Source: Sorghum bicolor (lineage: Eukaryota > Streptophyta > Magnoliopsida > Poales > Poaceae). From it: 64,000 nt of DNA. This document shows positions 25,480-36,000 of the stretch, one piece after another. The notes beneath the pieces were generated by a model, which worked only from the letters and a program-made list of their open reading frames with translations, had not been told where the DNA came from and did no database searches. Every line of letters begins with the position of its first letter. The stretch's first letter is position 1. The stretch covers positions 258,995 through 322,994 of the forward strand of contig NW_018396399.1 of NCBI RefSeq assembly GCF_000003195.3. The letters run 5' to 3'. Made by a program: the position numbers and the translations under genes.

Positions 25480-26598
25480 TGATGAGGACATCAACACCAG
25501 CGATACATATCCTACATCCACCAGCGATACATATCCTACATCCTCTCCGACACAACCTATAGCTGGTCCTCTTACTCGTGCTCGTGCCCATCAACTCAAC
25601 CATAAAGTAAGTTCAGTTTTAAACTCTTGTCAATCATATTTAGACAATGGAGACACGTGCACTTTCGTGTTGCTCAGGAATAATGGACAAGATCAGCAAG
25701 GGAAGGTTCAACTGCATTCAGAATTTGAGGCAACACCAACTTCAAGGGCTGATTGCATATGGGAAGAGTGATAACTTAACAAAGGTGATTGGAGATCAGG
25801 TCCAAGCCTCCACAACATCCTCTATCAAGTTACCACGTCGCTTCTAAAGCAAAGAAACAAAGAGTCCAAACCCAACACGTTTTGGGAGTTGGATTCGGAC
25901 TGGAAAATAACTCTAACTTGTATGGATCACCACGGCGTCATATGGACTCCAACTGGGACGTTCCTATACTTGTTGGAAAGCTCATGAAGTCTACTTTCCA
26001 ACGGGTCCAACCACATATCTATGCAGCTTATGAGTCGGGCGCAGTCCTTGTTTTCGTGCCGACACCTTTTTCTGTTTTGGTGCTGCGTCACCCTATTTTG
26101 GACCAATGGCCCATGTATCAAGTTGAGTCCATTAGGGACGCGTCCTAGGGTTGGAGGACGACTCTAGCACCCCTTTGGTCGTCCTCCTCTCTATTTATTT
26201 ACATCTAGAGCCGCCATGAACAACTGGGTTTTGTTTAGATCAAGTTTAGCCTTCGCTACTTGCTTGTAGGCGCGCGTGCAGGATCAGCCGCCCGTCTCCT
26301 TGTCTTCGGAACCCCATTGTTGATTAAGATTCAGTTTAAAACCTTCAATTCATCTTGCAAATTCAGTGCTTGGTTCCTCGTTCTTGCTAGTTCTTCGATT
26401 GCTTGCAGGACAGGAGCCCTAGGGGCTGGTTGTCGCGCTCCACAAGATCGTGACGGCTGTTGGACGTGGTGTATCGGTTGCTAAGGCGCGGTCTTGAGGG
26501 CTGTAGTCGGGCTGTGAACGTCATCTCCATCCACTAATCGAGTTATCCAGCGCCTCTCATCGAAAGATCAGGCCAAAAACCCTAGCGGGTTCGCATCA
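25480..26598 (+). repeat. 5' LTR of CRM-like copy 1
   Basis: 1119 bp, TGATGAGGACATC to TTCGCATCA. By eye it differs from its partner 3' LTR by about 12 substitutions and one 1-bp indel (~1.1%). The first ~290 bp are homologous to the polyprotein tail coded in the 3' LTR, so the 102-codon open frame at 25463-25771 is a copy of that tail, not a separate gene. A weak TATA-like tatttatt lies at 26192-26199. Confidence 0.9.
26192..26199 (+). promoter_or_regulatory. Possible LTR TATA element
   Basis: The motif tatttatt sits ~400 bp before the LTR end, after a CT-rich stretch. Position is plausible for the U3/R boundary, but the motif is a weak TATA match and no start site can be mapped from sequence alone. 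The same motif is at 56999-57006 in copy 2. Confidence 0.35.
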
Positions 26599-27577
26599 GT
26601 TGGTAATCAGAGCAAGGTTTATCGGTGAGAGATTTCCAATTCTTCGCGTTTGTTTTTCCTATAGTTAAAAAAAAAGCCAAAAAATATAGCAGATTTGTTT
26701 TCCATAATCCTATAAATCCTTTGTGCCGTGGCTAGTACTACTTAGTTAGGGCTGGTTGAATGAGTGTTTGCTTCGGTCGTGTCCAGTGCTGGTTTTAGTT
26801 TAGTCCTTTAGAGTTTTGAGTTCTTGTCACCATCTAGTCACAACTGCGTCCAATCTATTGTGGGTTGGAATTTGAGTAGATCTTGATAATAGGTGCAGCC
26901 ACTTGTTGGTCTATTCTGCGTTTCCATCAACGTGATCCAAAAGGAAAGATAGCACTTCATACTTGTGCTAGATATATTCAATTTTGAGGTTCAGCCTTAC
27001 TCTAGTGAGAGGGTGAGAGTGGTGAAGTGATATTTTGTACTATTTTGTTTATATAATCAGGTTTTGAGGTTCCCCAAAAAAAAGAAAAGAGAAAGAAAAA
27101 AAAATAAAGAAAAAAAGAAAGAAAGAAAGAAAAAAAGAAAAAAAAACAAAAAAGGGGATTGTTGTTCCTTTTGTTTCCAGTAGGGCTGCTCATTTTGTTT
27201 CTAGTGGTGTGTTGTGTTTTCCCTTTGTGTCCAGGCTCGCGTCTCTAGCACGGTCTAGGCTAGGACCAGCACAGTACCACCGTTGAGCGTTTATTCAACT
27301 TGCTTATTATAACTAACGTGGTGCTAGTTCGTTTCTTGTTTCAGCCCACCTATAGCTCCACATACTCTACAGCTTGACAGGTCTTGTGCTGCAGCACCGA
27401 TACACTTCGTCCATTGCTGTACACTTGTTTGCAGACGACCCCTCCTGTCAAGCAAGGTAAGAGTTGGTAAGAACTTGTGTTACAGGTTGAGTGTGAGCGA
27501 CTTGCTGTAGCTACATCCTAGTAGTTGTAGGGCTTTTATTTCTTCACTTGCCTTTTTGTTGTCTTTGTCTTTGAATC
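26599..27577 (+). other. Untranslated leader of CRM-like copy 1
   Basis: About 980 nt lie between the LTR and the ORF. The leader holds the primer binding site and an ~80-nt A-rich polypurine run at 27076-27157, mostly A with scattered G. No conserved open frame is seen. The ORF start is set by the ATG at 27578 in context gaatcATGcc. Confidence 0.8.
26601..26613 (+). promoter_or_regulatory. Primer binding site, initiator-Met tRNA type, with one extra base
   Basis: Two bases after the LTR comes TGGTAATCAGAGC. The usual grass element site, complementary to the 3' end of initiator methionine tRNA, is TGGTATCAGAGC. One extra A is present here and also at 57407-57419 in copy 2. Confidence 0.8.
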
Positions 27578-30178
27578 ATGCCAGGGGCAGATGATGGTAA
27601 CGAAACACCACTTACACCTCGCACTAAGGGCATCATACAACATTTTGAAAGGAAAGTGAAGCTGCACACAGAGGGACTTGATAACGACTTGCAGGTGACG
27701 AATGAAAAGCTGGGGCAGTTGGAGGCTACGCAGATTGCCACAAACAACAAGCTCACAAGTTTGGAGGAATCCGTTGCTAGTGTGGACAAAAGCCTTGCTG
27801 CTCTCCTAAGGCGATTTGATGCTTTCCACACCGAAGATAAAGAGAAGCATAAAGAAGAAAAGGAGGGAGATCGAGAGCACGGTAGTCATGAAGATGACTA
27901 CACTGGTGATACTGAACATGATGATCAAGACACTCGTGATCGACGTCGCCTTCGTCACAACCGTAGAGGTATGGGTGGCAACCGCCGACGCGAGGTACAC
28001 AATAATGATGATGCTTTCAGTAAGATTAAATTTAAGATACCCCCTTTTGATGGTAAATATGACCCTGATGCTTACATCACTTGGGAGATTGCTGTTGATC
28101 AAAAGTTTGCATGTCATGAATTTCCTGAGACTACACGTGTTAGGGCTGCTACTAGTGAGTTTACAGATTTTGCTTCTGTTTGGTGGATAGAATATGGAAA
28201 GAAAAATCCTAATAACTTACCTAGAACTTGGGATGCGCTGAAAAGGGCCATGAGAGCTAGATTTGTTCCATCTTACTATGCGCGTGATATGATAAATAAG
28301 TTGCAGCAGTTAAGACAAGGTGCTAAAAGTGTAGAAGAATATTATCAGGAATTACAAACGGGTATATTGCGTTGTAACCTAGAGGAGGATGAGGAACCTG
28401 CTATGGCTAGATTTTTGGGCGGGTTAAATCGTGAAATCCAGGACATTCTTGCTTATAAAGATTATACTAACGTAACCCGTTTGTTTCATCTTGCTTGTAA
28501 AGCTGAAAGGGAAGTGCAGGGACGACGTTCTAGTGCCAAATCTAACAATTCTGCAGGAAAATCCTGGCAACAACGCACATCTGCCACATTGTCGGGTGGT
28601 GTACCTCTTCCATCAAGCCGATCAATAGCTCCATCACCTTCCTACAGCGACAAACCACATGATTCTTCCACAAATACAGCAACTAAATCAGCCCAGAGAC
28701 CAATCGCTAGTGCCTCCTCGGTTAATTCCACAGGAAGAACAAGAGATGTTCAGTGTCATCGATGCAAGGGCTATGGGCACGTACAGCGAGATTGTCCAAA
28801 CAAGCGTGTTTTGGTGGTTAACGCTGATGGTGAGTACTCATCTGCTAGTGATTTCGATGAGGATACACTTGCACTGCTTGCGACTGACCATGCAGGTAAT
28901 GAAGATCAAATAGAAGAACATATTAATGCAGGTGAAGCGGACCACTATGAGAGCTTGATCGTGCAGCGAGTGCTTAGTGCACAAATGGAGATGGCGGAGC
29001 AAAATCAGCGACACATTTTATTCCAAACAAAGTGTGTCATCAAAGAGCGTTCTTGTCGCATGATCATTGATGGAGGTAGCTGCAACAACTTGGCAAGCAG
29101 CGATATGGTGCAGAAGCTTGCCCTCAACACCAAACCACACCCGCATCCCTACTACATCCAATGGCTGAACAACAGTGGTAAGGCAAAGGTAACTAGACTT
29201 GTGAGAATTAATTTTTCCATCGGATCCTACAAAGATATTGTTGAATGTGATGTTGTGCCTATGCAAGCTTGTAACATTCTGCTAGGTAGACCTTGGCAAT
29301 TTGATAGAGATTCTATGCATCATGGTAGATCAAATCAGTATTCTTTTCTATACCATGATCGCAAAATTGTGTTGCATCCTATGTCCCCTGAAACTATTAT
29401 GCAAACTGATGTTGCTAGGGCTACTAAAGCAAAGAGCAAGAGCAATAAAAATGATAAATCTGTAATTGGTAACAAAGATGAGATAAAACTGAAAGGACGT
29501 TGTATGATAGCTACCAAATCAGATATTAATGAGTTTAATGTATCCACTTCTGTTGCTTATGCTTTGATATGCAAGGATGCTTTGATTTCAATTGAGGATA
29601 TGCAATGTTCTTTGCCCCCTGCTGTTGCTAACGTTTTGCAGGAGTATTCTAATGTGTTTCCAAGTGATGTACCAGCGGGGCTGCCTCCACTACGCGGGAT
29701 TGAGCACCAAATTGATCTTATTCCTGGAGCAGTTTTGCCAAATCGTGCACCATACAGGACAAACCCGGAGGAAACAAAGGAAATTCAGCGACAAGTGCAA
29801 GAACTACTAGACAAAGATTTGAAGGCTTATTTGGGTGAGGAAGATGAGCTTGAGTCGAGGACGACTCAAATGCAAGAAAGGGGGGATGATGAGGACATCA
29901 ACACCAGCGATACATATCCTACATCCACCAGCGATACATATCCTACATCCTCTCCGACACAACCTATAGCTGGTCCTCTTACTCGTGCTCGTGCCCGTCA
30001 AATCAACCTTCAAGTAAGTTCAGTTTTAAACTCTTGTCAATCATATTTAGACAATGGAGACACGTGCACTTTCGTGTTGCTCAGGAATAATGGACAAGAT
30101 CAGCAAGGGAAGGTTCAACTGCATTCAGAATTTGAGGCAACACCAACTTCAAGGGCTGATTGCATATGGGAAGAGTGA
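27578..30178 (+). CDS. gag-pro: Gag-protease polyprotein with fused integrase tail (internally deleted pol), copy 1
   Basis: 866 aa. Residues ~40-80 look helical and ~85-140 are highly charged. Residues ~150-315 form the retrotransposon Gag core (motifs FDGKYDPDAYITWE, ARFVPSYYARDM, SVEEYYQEL). A CCHC zinc knuckle CHRCKGYGHVQRDC lies at 393-406. Protease has catalytic IIDGGS with Asp498; the plant gypsy form D-G-G replaces the classic D-T/S-G. Residues ~680-746 are the lead-in to reverse transcriptase (GIEHQIDLIPGA, YRTNPEE). After Lys746 the protein jumps in frame to the C-terminal tail (YLGEEDELESRTT, GPLTRARARQINLQV) normally found after integrase. There is no YVDD, no RNase H and no DDE core. 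The last ~97 codons lie inside the 3' LTR. An open frame through the junction means the product could still form particles and process itself, but not copy or integrate. Confidence 0.9.
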   Translation: MPGADDGNETPLTPRTKGIIQHFERKVKLHTEGLDNDLQVTNEKLGQLEATQIATNNKLTSLEESVASVDKSLAALLRRFDAFHTEDKEKHKEEKEGDREHGSHEDDYTGDTEHDDQDTRDRRRLRHNRRGMGGNRRREVHNNDDAFSKIKFKIPPFDGKYDPDAYITWEIAVDQKFACHEFPETTRVRAATSEFTDFASVWWIEYGKKNPNNLPRTWDALKRAMRARFVPSYYARDMINKLQQLRQGAKSVEEYYQELQTGILRCNLEEDEEPAMARFLGGLNREIQDILAYKDYTNVTRLFHLACKAEREVQGRRSSAKSNNSAGKSWQQRTSATLSGGVPLPSSRSIAPSPSYSDKPHDSSTNTATKSAQRPIASASSVNSTGRTRDVQCHRCKGYGHVQRDCPNKRVLVVNADGEYSSASDFDEDTLALLATDHAGNEDQIEEHINAGEADHYESLIVQRVLSAQMEMAEQNQRHILFQTKCVIKERSCRMIIDGGSCNNLASSDMVQKLALNTKPHPHPYYIQWLNNSGKAKVTRLVRINFSIGSYKDIVECDVVPMQACNILLGRPWQFDRDSMHHGRSNQYSFLYHDRKIVLHPMSPETIMQTDVARATKAKSKSNKNDKSVIGNKDEIKLKGRCMIATKSDINEFNVSTSVAYALICKDALISIEDMQCSLPPAVANVLQEYSNVFPSDVPAGLPPLRGIEHQIDLIPGAVLPNRAPYRTNPEETKEIQRQVQELLDKDLKAYLGEEDELESRTTQMQERGDDEDINTSDTYPTSTSDTYPTSSPTQPIAGPLTRARARQINLQVSSVLNSCQSYLDNGDTCTFVLLRNNGQDQQGKVQLHSEFEATPTSRADCIWEE
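29874..29886 (+). promoter_or_regulatory. Polypurine tract of CRM-like copy 1
   Basis: aagaaagggggga lies directly before the 3' LTR start TGATG at 29887 and would prime plus-strand DNA. It is also translated as part of the polyprotein (QERG). Identical in copy 2 at 60678-60690. Confidence 0.85.
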
Positions 30179-31004
30179 TAACTTAACAAAGGTGATTGGA
30201 GATCAGGTCCAAGCCTCCACAACATCCTCTATCAAGTTACCACGTCGCTTCTAAACCAAAGAAACAAAGAGTCCAACCCAACACGTTTTGGGAGTTGGAT
30301 TCGGACTGGAAAATAACTCTAACTTGTATGGATCACCACGGCGTCATATGGACTCCAACTGGGACGTTCCTATACTTGTTGGAAAGCTCATGAAGTCTAC
30401 TTTCCAACGGGTCCAACCACATATCTATGCAGCTTATGAGTCGGGCGCAGTCCTTGTTTTCGTGCCGACATCTTTTTCTGTTTTGGTGCTGCGTCACCCT
30501 ATTTTGGACCAATGGCCCATGTATCAAGTTGAGTCCATTAGGGACGCGTCCTAGGGTTGGAGGACGACTCTAGCACCCCTTTGGTCGTCCTCCCCTCTAT
30601 TTATTTACATCTAGAGCCGCCATGAACAACTGGGTTTTGTTTAGATCAAGTTTAGCCTTCGCTACTTGCTTGTAGGCGCGCGTGCAGGATCAGCCGCCCG
30701 TCTCCTTGTCTTTGGAACCCCATTGTTGATTAAGATTCAGTTTAAAACCTTCAATTCATCTTGCAAATTCAGTGCTTGTTTCCTCGTTCTTGCTAGTTCT
30801 TCGATTGCTTGCAGGACGGGAGCCCTAAGGGCTGGTTGTCGCGCTCCACAAGATCGTGACGGCTGTTGGACGTGGTGTATCGGTTGCTAAGGCGCGGTCT
30901 TGAGGGCTGTAGTCGGGCCGTGAACGTCATCTCCATCCACTAATCGAGTTATCCAGCGCCTCTCATCGAAAGATCAGGCCAAAAACCCTAGCGGGTTCGC
31001 ATCA
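29887..31004 (+). repeat. 3' LTR of CRM-like copy 1
   Basis: 1118 bp, TGATGAGGACATC to CGCATCA. It contains the final 292 bp of the polyprotein ORF. Followed by gattc, a one-mismatch version of the target duplication. Confidence 0.9.
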
Positions 31005-31200
31005 GATTCTCGCTTCAATCTATTTGGAGACAGGGTTAGTTTAGGTGCAAGATTGGTGCATGGTTTGCGCATAATGCACCATAGGCTCAGAAACCATTAT
31101 GGAAGCACCCGATGATAATCCTAGGTGAAGAGGCTCAAGTGGAATGTCGGTTCGATCTGTTTGGAGATAGTGCTAATCTTGATGCAAGATAGGTGCACGG
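31005..31200 (+). repeat. 196-bp satellite remnant between two retrotransposons
   Basis: This is satellite sequence, continuing the monomer interrupted at 25479. It carries the right-hand target duplication of the CRM-like element at one end and the left-hand duplication (cacgg, 31196-31200) of the Tat-type element at the other. The duplicate without the Tat-type element reads straight through the same sequence at 61809-62004. Confidence 0.9.
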
Positions 31201-32243
31201 TGTCGGTGTTTTTCCCCCGGGGGGTCACACCAACGAGTAAATTTGTATGCGTGCTCCCCTTTCCGGATGGTGATGCAAGAAGACACAGAGATTTATCCTG
31301 GTTCGGGCAAGAGAAGGCCCTACGTCCAGCGGGGGGAGAGAGTTTGTATTATCTTGCACCTAAGTGCTTGTACAGGGGCGAATACAAGCGTGGTATGAAG
31401 TGTGTAGCTCTACTACGTATGTGTGTTCTTGTGTTGTGATGTCCCCATCTTCTATTCCTGAGTCTCTCCTTTTATAGCTCCAAAGAGAGACACAGGGTAC
31501 ATGCGTAGATGTTAGAGTAGGGATCGATAGCCGCATGGAGCGCTGACCTACTCGAGGCTTCCGTACGGCATGGCCTCGAGCCGTCCCATCTTGATAGCCC
31601 GGTGATGATTACGCGTGCTCCTGTGTTCTGCCCTGCCAGCCGCCTTGTGCTGGTTCTGAGGTCGCATGCTTGTACGGTATGGTGGCGGATCTGGCGGGGT
31701 AGCTGTGGTGTAGTCAGTCGACGCCCAACTTGTCCCTAGGAAGGGACCCTGTTCGGTCGAGGGTCGGACGCCGTGTAATATGCTGGTATCTGGAGCGCTG
31801 ACCTTGGGTGTCTCGAGGGGGTCCCGATTAGACGTTCCATCCTTGTTTCCTGCGTCCTGACACGCCCTGGGTCGTTCGGTGGGAAGGCTGCAAAAAGAAC
31901 GATGGGACAGAAGCTTGCTCCCTATCACGCCTTCCGTGACCTGTGTGTTAGGTGGGGAAGCGTCAGGTGCATTTAATGCTCCGGCCCGCGTGCGCGCGTC
32001 GGGCGGCGGACAGTGTCCTTGCGCCCGACGCCTCTCGGTTCGCTCGAGCCCGCTTCCGTTTTCGACGGCAGTCGTTGCTTGAGCCCTGACCGATTCGCTC
32101 GACGCTATTTCCGTCTTCGAGGCTGCGACCGTCGATGGCGGCGCATACGTAAGATTAGAGCGTCGAATTAAGGGTCTCGACCTTCGTACGGGTAATCTCA
32201 TAATGCGCATCGCTGAGGGTACCCCTTACCGATACCCTCGACA
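31201..32243 (-). repeat. 3' LTR of the Tat-type element
   Basis: 1043 bp. On the minus strand it runs from tgtcgagggtatcgg to aacaccgaca. A minus-strand TATA box (tataaaag) is at 31469-31476. A 220-codon minus-strand frame at 31548-32210 recurs in both LTRs but has no recognisable domain and lies in the promoter region, so I do not call it a gene. Confidence 0.93.
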
Positions 32244-32264
32244 GTAGCCCCCGAGCCCTCGGAG
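32244..32264 (-). promoter_or_regulatory. Polypurine tract of the Tat-type element
   Basis: The minus strand reads gggctcgggggctac up to the LTR start tgtcgag. This is the usual place and composition for the plus-strand primer in grass elements of this type. Confidence 0.75.
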
Positions 32265-32935
32265 GAGTTTTTGACTCCTTCGAGGGCTATGTTGTCTAAT
32301 TCGCAGAAACGCTTTCGACTCCAGTGGTGGAAGATTCCGATTGGCTCGTTTTTGCCCGGGGGTTTCGACGTACTCTCGATAGAGCGAGCGTCTTCCATCC
32401 CAAATTGAGTTCCTAGCGGGTAGTCCAAGTGAGAACCTGTGCCCCTTTCGAGGGGGTCAGCTGTAGCCCGGAGGCGTCCTCATAAAGCAGGGTCGACGTG
32501 GTCGGGGATACCAGTCTCATTCGATAGAGACCGGCGGCTCGATGCCTCCCGTCGGGGGGATTCCTCTCGACTGTCTCGACCCTACCTTGAACATCGCCAG
32601 CGAGACCTCGAGGCGGGCCTCGATCTTCGACCGCTCGCTGGGGATCCCTGACTCTGGCGCTCGAGATCGGCTGTCGAACCCTTTTGGCGGGCCAGCCATC
32701 GACCTCTCGAGACTTTTGTGGTTACGTCCCTTGGCTTACGAGGGAAGGAAACGACCGTGGCGGTTCGCCTTTCTGCCCGTTGGGCGCGCCTTTCTAGGCG
32801 GATGACGTTACGACACCGTATCGGCGAGGAATTCGGAGAGTCCGGCCTGTGAGGAGAGAGAGAGGACCGTCAGGCGGCGCATTTATGGGGGGAGTTACCT
32901 TACTTCTCGGATCTGTCCGTTGGCGGACAGCTGCC
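32265..32935. other. Spacer between polypurine tract and opposite-strand promoter
   Basis: No convincing coding sequence. The region is GC-rich with many TCGA/CTCGAG motifs. It probably serves as 5' flank of the plus-strand gene and 3' untranslated region of the element's genomic RNA. Confidence 0.5.
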
Positions 32936-32943
32936 TATAAATA
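32936..32943 (+). promoter_or_regulatory. TATA box for the opposite-strand gene
   Basis: TATAAATA in context gctgcctataaatacg lies 133 bp before the CDS start at 33076. A canonical plant TATA start site about 30 bp downstream would give a ~100-nt 5' untranslated region. It faces opposite to the element's own LTR promoter. Confidence 0.7.
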
Positions 32944-33075
32944 CGTCGTCGCGTCACCGCCGTTCCTCTCCCTTCCGCCTTCACGCTCTTGTTCCTTCGC
33001 TGCCTTTGCTTTCTCGCCATCTCACGCGCACACGCCCCCTCGAGCTGTAGCGAACCCACCGTCCCTTTAGCCGAG

Positions 33076-36000
33076 ATGCCTGTAAGACTCGTCGCCGCCG
33101 ACGACTGGCGCCCGTCGTCGATGACGGAGCGCCGGCTGTTGGAGCTTGAGAAGGAGGGACTGCTGCGCCGCCGCACCTCGCTGTCGTCGCCAGAGTGGAT
33201 CGCGCCGCCGGCGAGCCACAGGGCGCCTCAGCCGCCCGAGGGCTACGTGGTGTCGTTCGCCAAGTTTCACCGCCACGGTCTGGGCGCGCCTCCAAGCCGC
33301 TTCATGCGGGCCCTCTGCTTCCATTATGGGGTGGAGCTCCAGCACTTCTCTCCGAACGCCATCACCGTAGCGGCGGTCTTCGCCGCCGTGTGTGAGGGCT
33401 TCCTGGGGATGATGCCGCACTGGGAGCTGTGGCTCCACCTCTACAGGGGCGAGCTGTTTCACGCCTCCACCGGAACCACGGGCGTAAGGAAGCCCGTGCG
33501 GGCGGGTTGCCTCAATCTGGTGCAGAAGACGGGGAAGACGGACCGGCCGCGGGAGTACATCCCGGTAGGGTTGTCGACCAACCACGCCGGCTGGGACTCC
33601 CAATGGTTCTACCTGCGGAACGACGACAACCTCCTGCCTTCTTACTCGGGCCGTCTGATCTTGGAGCGTCCAGCGGACTGGACGTACGGCGTCGTCCAAG
33701 CTCATCAGTCTCGGCTCGACCCTCTCCTCGACGCCCTGAAGAAGCTTCGCCAGGAAGGTTTGACCTCCGCCCTCGTCCTCTCGGCCGTCCATCATCGGAG
33801 AGTTCTCCCTCTGATGTCACGACCGTTGAGGATGGACGAGATGGGCTCCGGCGTCTCATCTCGGGACCTCGAGGCATGTCGGATGTCCAACGAGCCTCCG
33901 GCGGACGACGAAGTCGCGGCCCGAGTCAGGGCCGCAATTGCCGGTGATTTTCAGCCGGAGCATGTCAACGGCTTCCCCATGAGACCTGACGCAGGCTCGA
34001 TCGATCTGGTACGCTTTCTTCTTACGCGCATCCCCGATTCTGGGTTTCCTTTCTCCCCTCTCTTTTTTCTAAGTCTACCTTAGTTTTGGCAGGGTCGGAT
34101 TGATGTCCGGTCCTCGAGGCCTCCGGTAAAGGAGGACGAGGTCGATCGCGACAAACGGCGCCAATCCGCCGAAAAGCTGAAGTCTGCCAAGGACTCCGCA
34201 AAGAAGGGGGAGAAGAAGAAGAACCTCGACCGCCAAGCATTAGAGGCGCGTCGAGCCAAATCCAGGCAGAGGGGGGAGCCTGAGGAAGAATCCCCCAATG
34301 ATGATGATGACGACGACGAGGGTAGCGACGACTCCGAGGGGATGGCGTCGCGCCTCGATCGGATTCTCGAGGGCCCGCCTCGAGGTGACGTCGACGCCCC
34401 CCGGACGGAGGCGCCAGAGGAGGGTCCGAGCGGATCTCGTCGTCCCCGGGCCGACGCTCCTTCCGCGCTCAAGGCAGGCCAAGACGCACCGCGCCCTCCC
34501 CCGGCGCCCAGGGAGAGCGATCCGGCTAGGTCCCAGGCGTCGGGGCCGCTAACTCGCGGTCGCGCCGCGGCCTCTGAGAAAGGAGACGCCAGCCGTAGGA
34601 GCGCGAGTCCCAGCGTCCGCCAGGCGGGGACCGACGTACCTAAGCCAGTTCCTGCCCTCGAGGGGCCTAGAGCCCCGACGCGGGGTGGCTCGAGGCCCGC
34701 TGGTCGGGGTGGCGGAAGGCGAGCCGTTCTCCCCGTGGGGTAAGCCCTTTTGATGTTGCGGTCTTTGTCCCCCCATTCTTTCACCTTTCCTCACATGCCG
34801 ACTTTTTCTCAGGCTGAAACAGACCCTCGAGCAGGCCCAACCGTCAATGGCCAAGACGCTCAGAACGGGTGCCGCCTCCACGGAACCAGGTTCGTAGTTA
34901 ATTCCTGGGTGTCGCGATATTCTTACGTTGGTTATCATAACGTCTGACCCTTACCCTTTGTTTTGTAGGCTCATCCAGCACCCAACCTCCAGCCGGCGTC
35001 GAGAGGGCTTTATCTCGTCCCGCGCCTACTCCGCCGCCGCCGACTCATGATGCGGCCCCCCAGACGCGAGCGTCAGAGGGAGCCCCCGAGCCCTCTCGAT
35101 TGGGGGTCGAGGGGGAACCCATCACCATCAGCGATACGTCTGATGGCAACGAAGCGTCTGGGGGCGCTCGACCTATGGAGGAAGAAGCATCGACCCCCAA
35201 CGTCGCGGGACGGACTCCCTGGCCTGCAGGCCTTCGAGCTCTCGAGGCGCAAAGGAAGATGGTGGAGGAGGAGGAGCGGGAGCGCGAGGCGACGCAGCCG
35301 TCACTGGAGCAGCAGCAGCAGCGACCCCAGCCGGAGGAGCAGCTGCAGCACCAGCAGGAGGAGCAGCAGCAGCAGCTGGGGCAGCAACAGCAGCTGGGGG
35401 GCCAAGAGGACGAGCCACTCGAGCCCCCGCCTCAAGTTTTGGCCGAACCGGCGCCACTGGCGTCGCAAGAGCCCGGCGATCAAGAGGGAAATTTGCCGGT
35501 GTACGGACCTCCCACCCCAGCGTGGCTCCTCCCGGGGGCGCCTGCCGCGATCCGGGCTGAGTCGGGGCGAGCGGACGGAGTGGTGGCGCTCGCCTGCATG
35601 ATGCACACCCCCACCGACCCCGAGTTCGAGATCAAGAGGACAATCTACGGCATGGACGGGATCGCCCCAGGGTTCCTCCGGGAGCGTCGAGCATGGGAGG
35701 ACCGCTTTCCCTCTGAGGAGGATGAGATCGGGTCGTCTGGGAGCAAGGACGGTACGTGGAAGACGGTGGACGACGACGGGCGGTTCCCTTGCCTCGCCGA
35801 CCTGTTCTTGCGCCACGGGGGTTCCCTCGAGACCGTCGAGAACTTTCTCCGCGGCGTCAAGGTGCGGGCTGATCGGGAGATGGAGAACTGGTGTCCCGAT
35901 CGGATTCGTATCCGAGCTTCCAGCGACCCGTCCGAGCCCAATATCTTCCTCGACGACAAGAAGGAAGTCGAGAAGTGGGAGCATGTCGAGGAGCTCCGCC

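Larger units (their letters stand above)
25480..31004 (+). mobile_element. CRM-like centromeric Ty3/gypsy retrotransposon, copy 1 (pol-deleted)
   Basis: The element is 5525 bp. Its order is 5' LTR 25480-26598, primer binding site, ~980-nt leader, one 866-codon ORF, polypurine tract, 3' LTR 29887-31004. The LTRs begin TGATG and end CATCA. The ORF runs into the 3' LTR, a known trait of the centromeric CRM lineage of chromoviruses. Target duplication is gagtc (25475-25479) and gattc (31005-31009), with one mismatch. RT, RNase H and the integrase core are absent, so the element is not autonomous. Lineage assignment rests on TGATG/CATCA ends, Gag wording, ORF-LTR overlap and location in centromeric satellite. 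Confidence 0.9.

Noticed and set aside
25463..25771. 102-codon ORF at the satellite/5' LTR border, also at 56269-56577
   Set aside because: It is the 5' LTR copy of the polyprotein tail fused to a few satellite codons, not an expressed gene.
31548..32210. 220-codon minus-strand ORF in the LTR, also at 44677-45339
   Set aside because: It lies in the LTR upstream of the TATA box, has no recognisable domain, and GC-rich sequence makes such frames likely. Its presence in both LTRs only reflects LTR identity.
33067..33795. 242-codon minus-strand ORF
   Set aside because: Shadow of exon 1 of the opposite-strand gene in GC-rich DNA; low-complexity Arg/Val/Leu content and no domain.
34080..34784. 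234-codon minus-strand ORF
   Set aside because: Shadow of exon 2, rich in Ser/Arg/Pro/Gly; it spans both predicted introns' edges and shows no family similarity.
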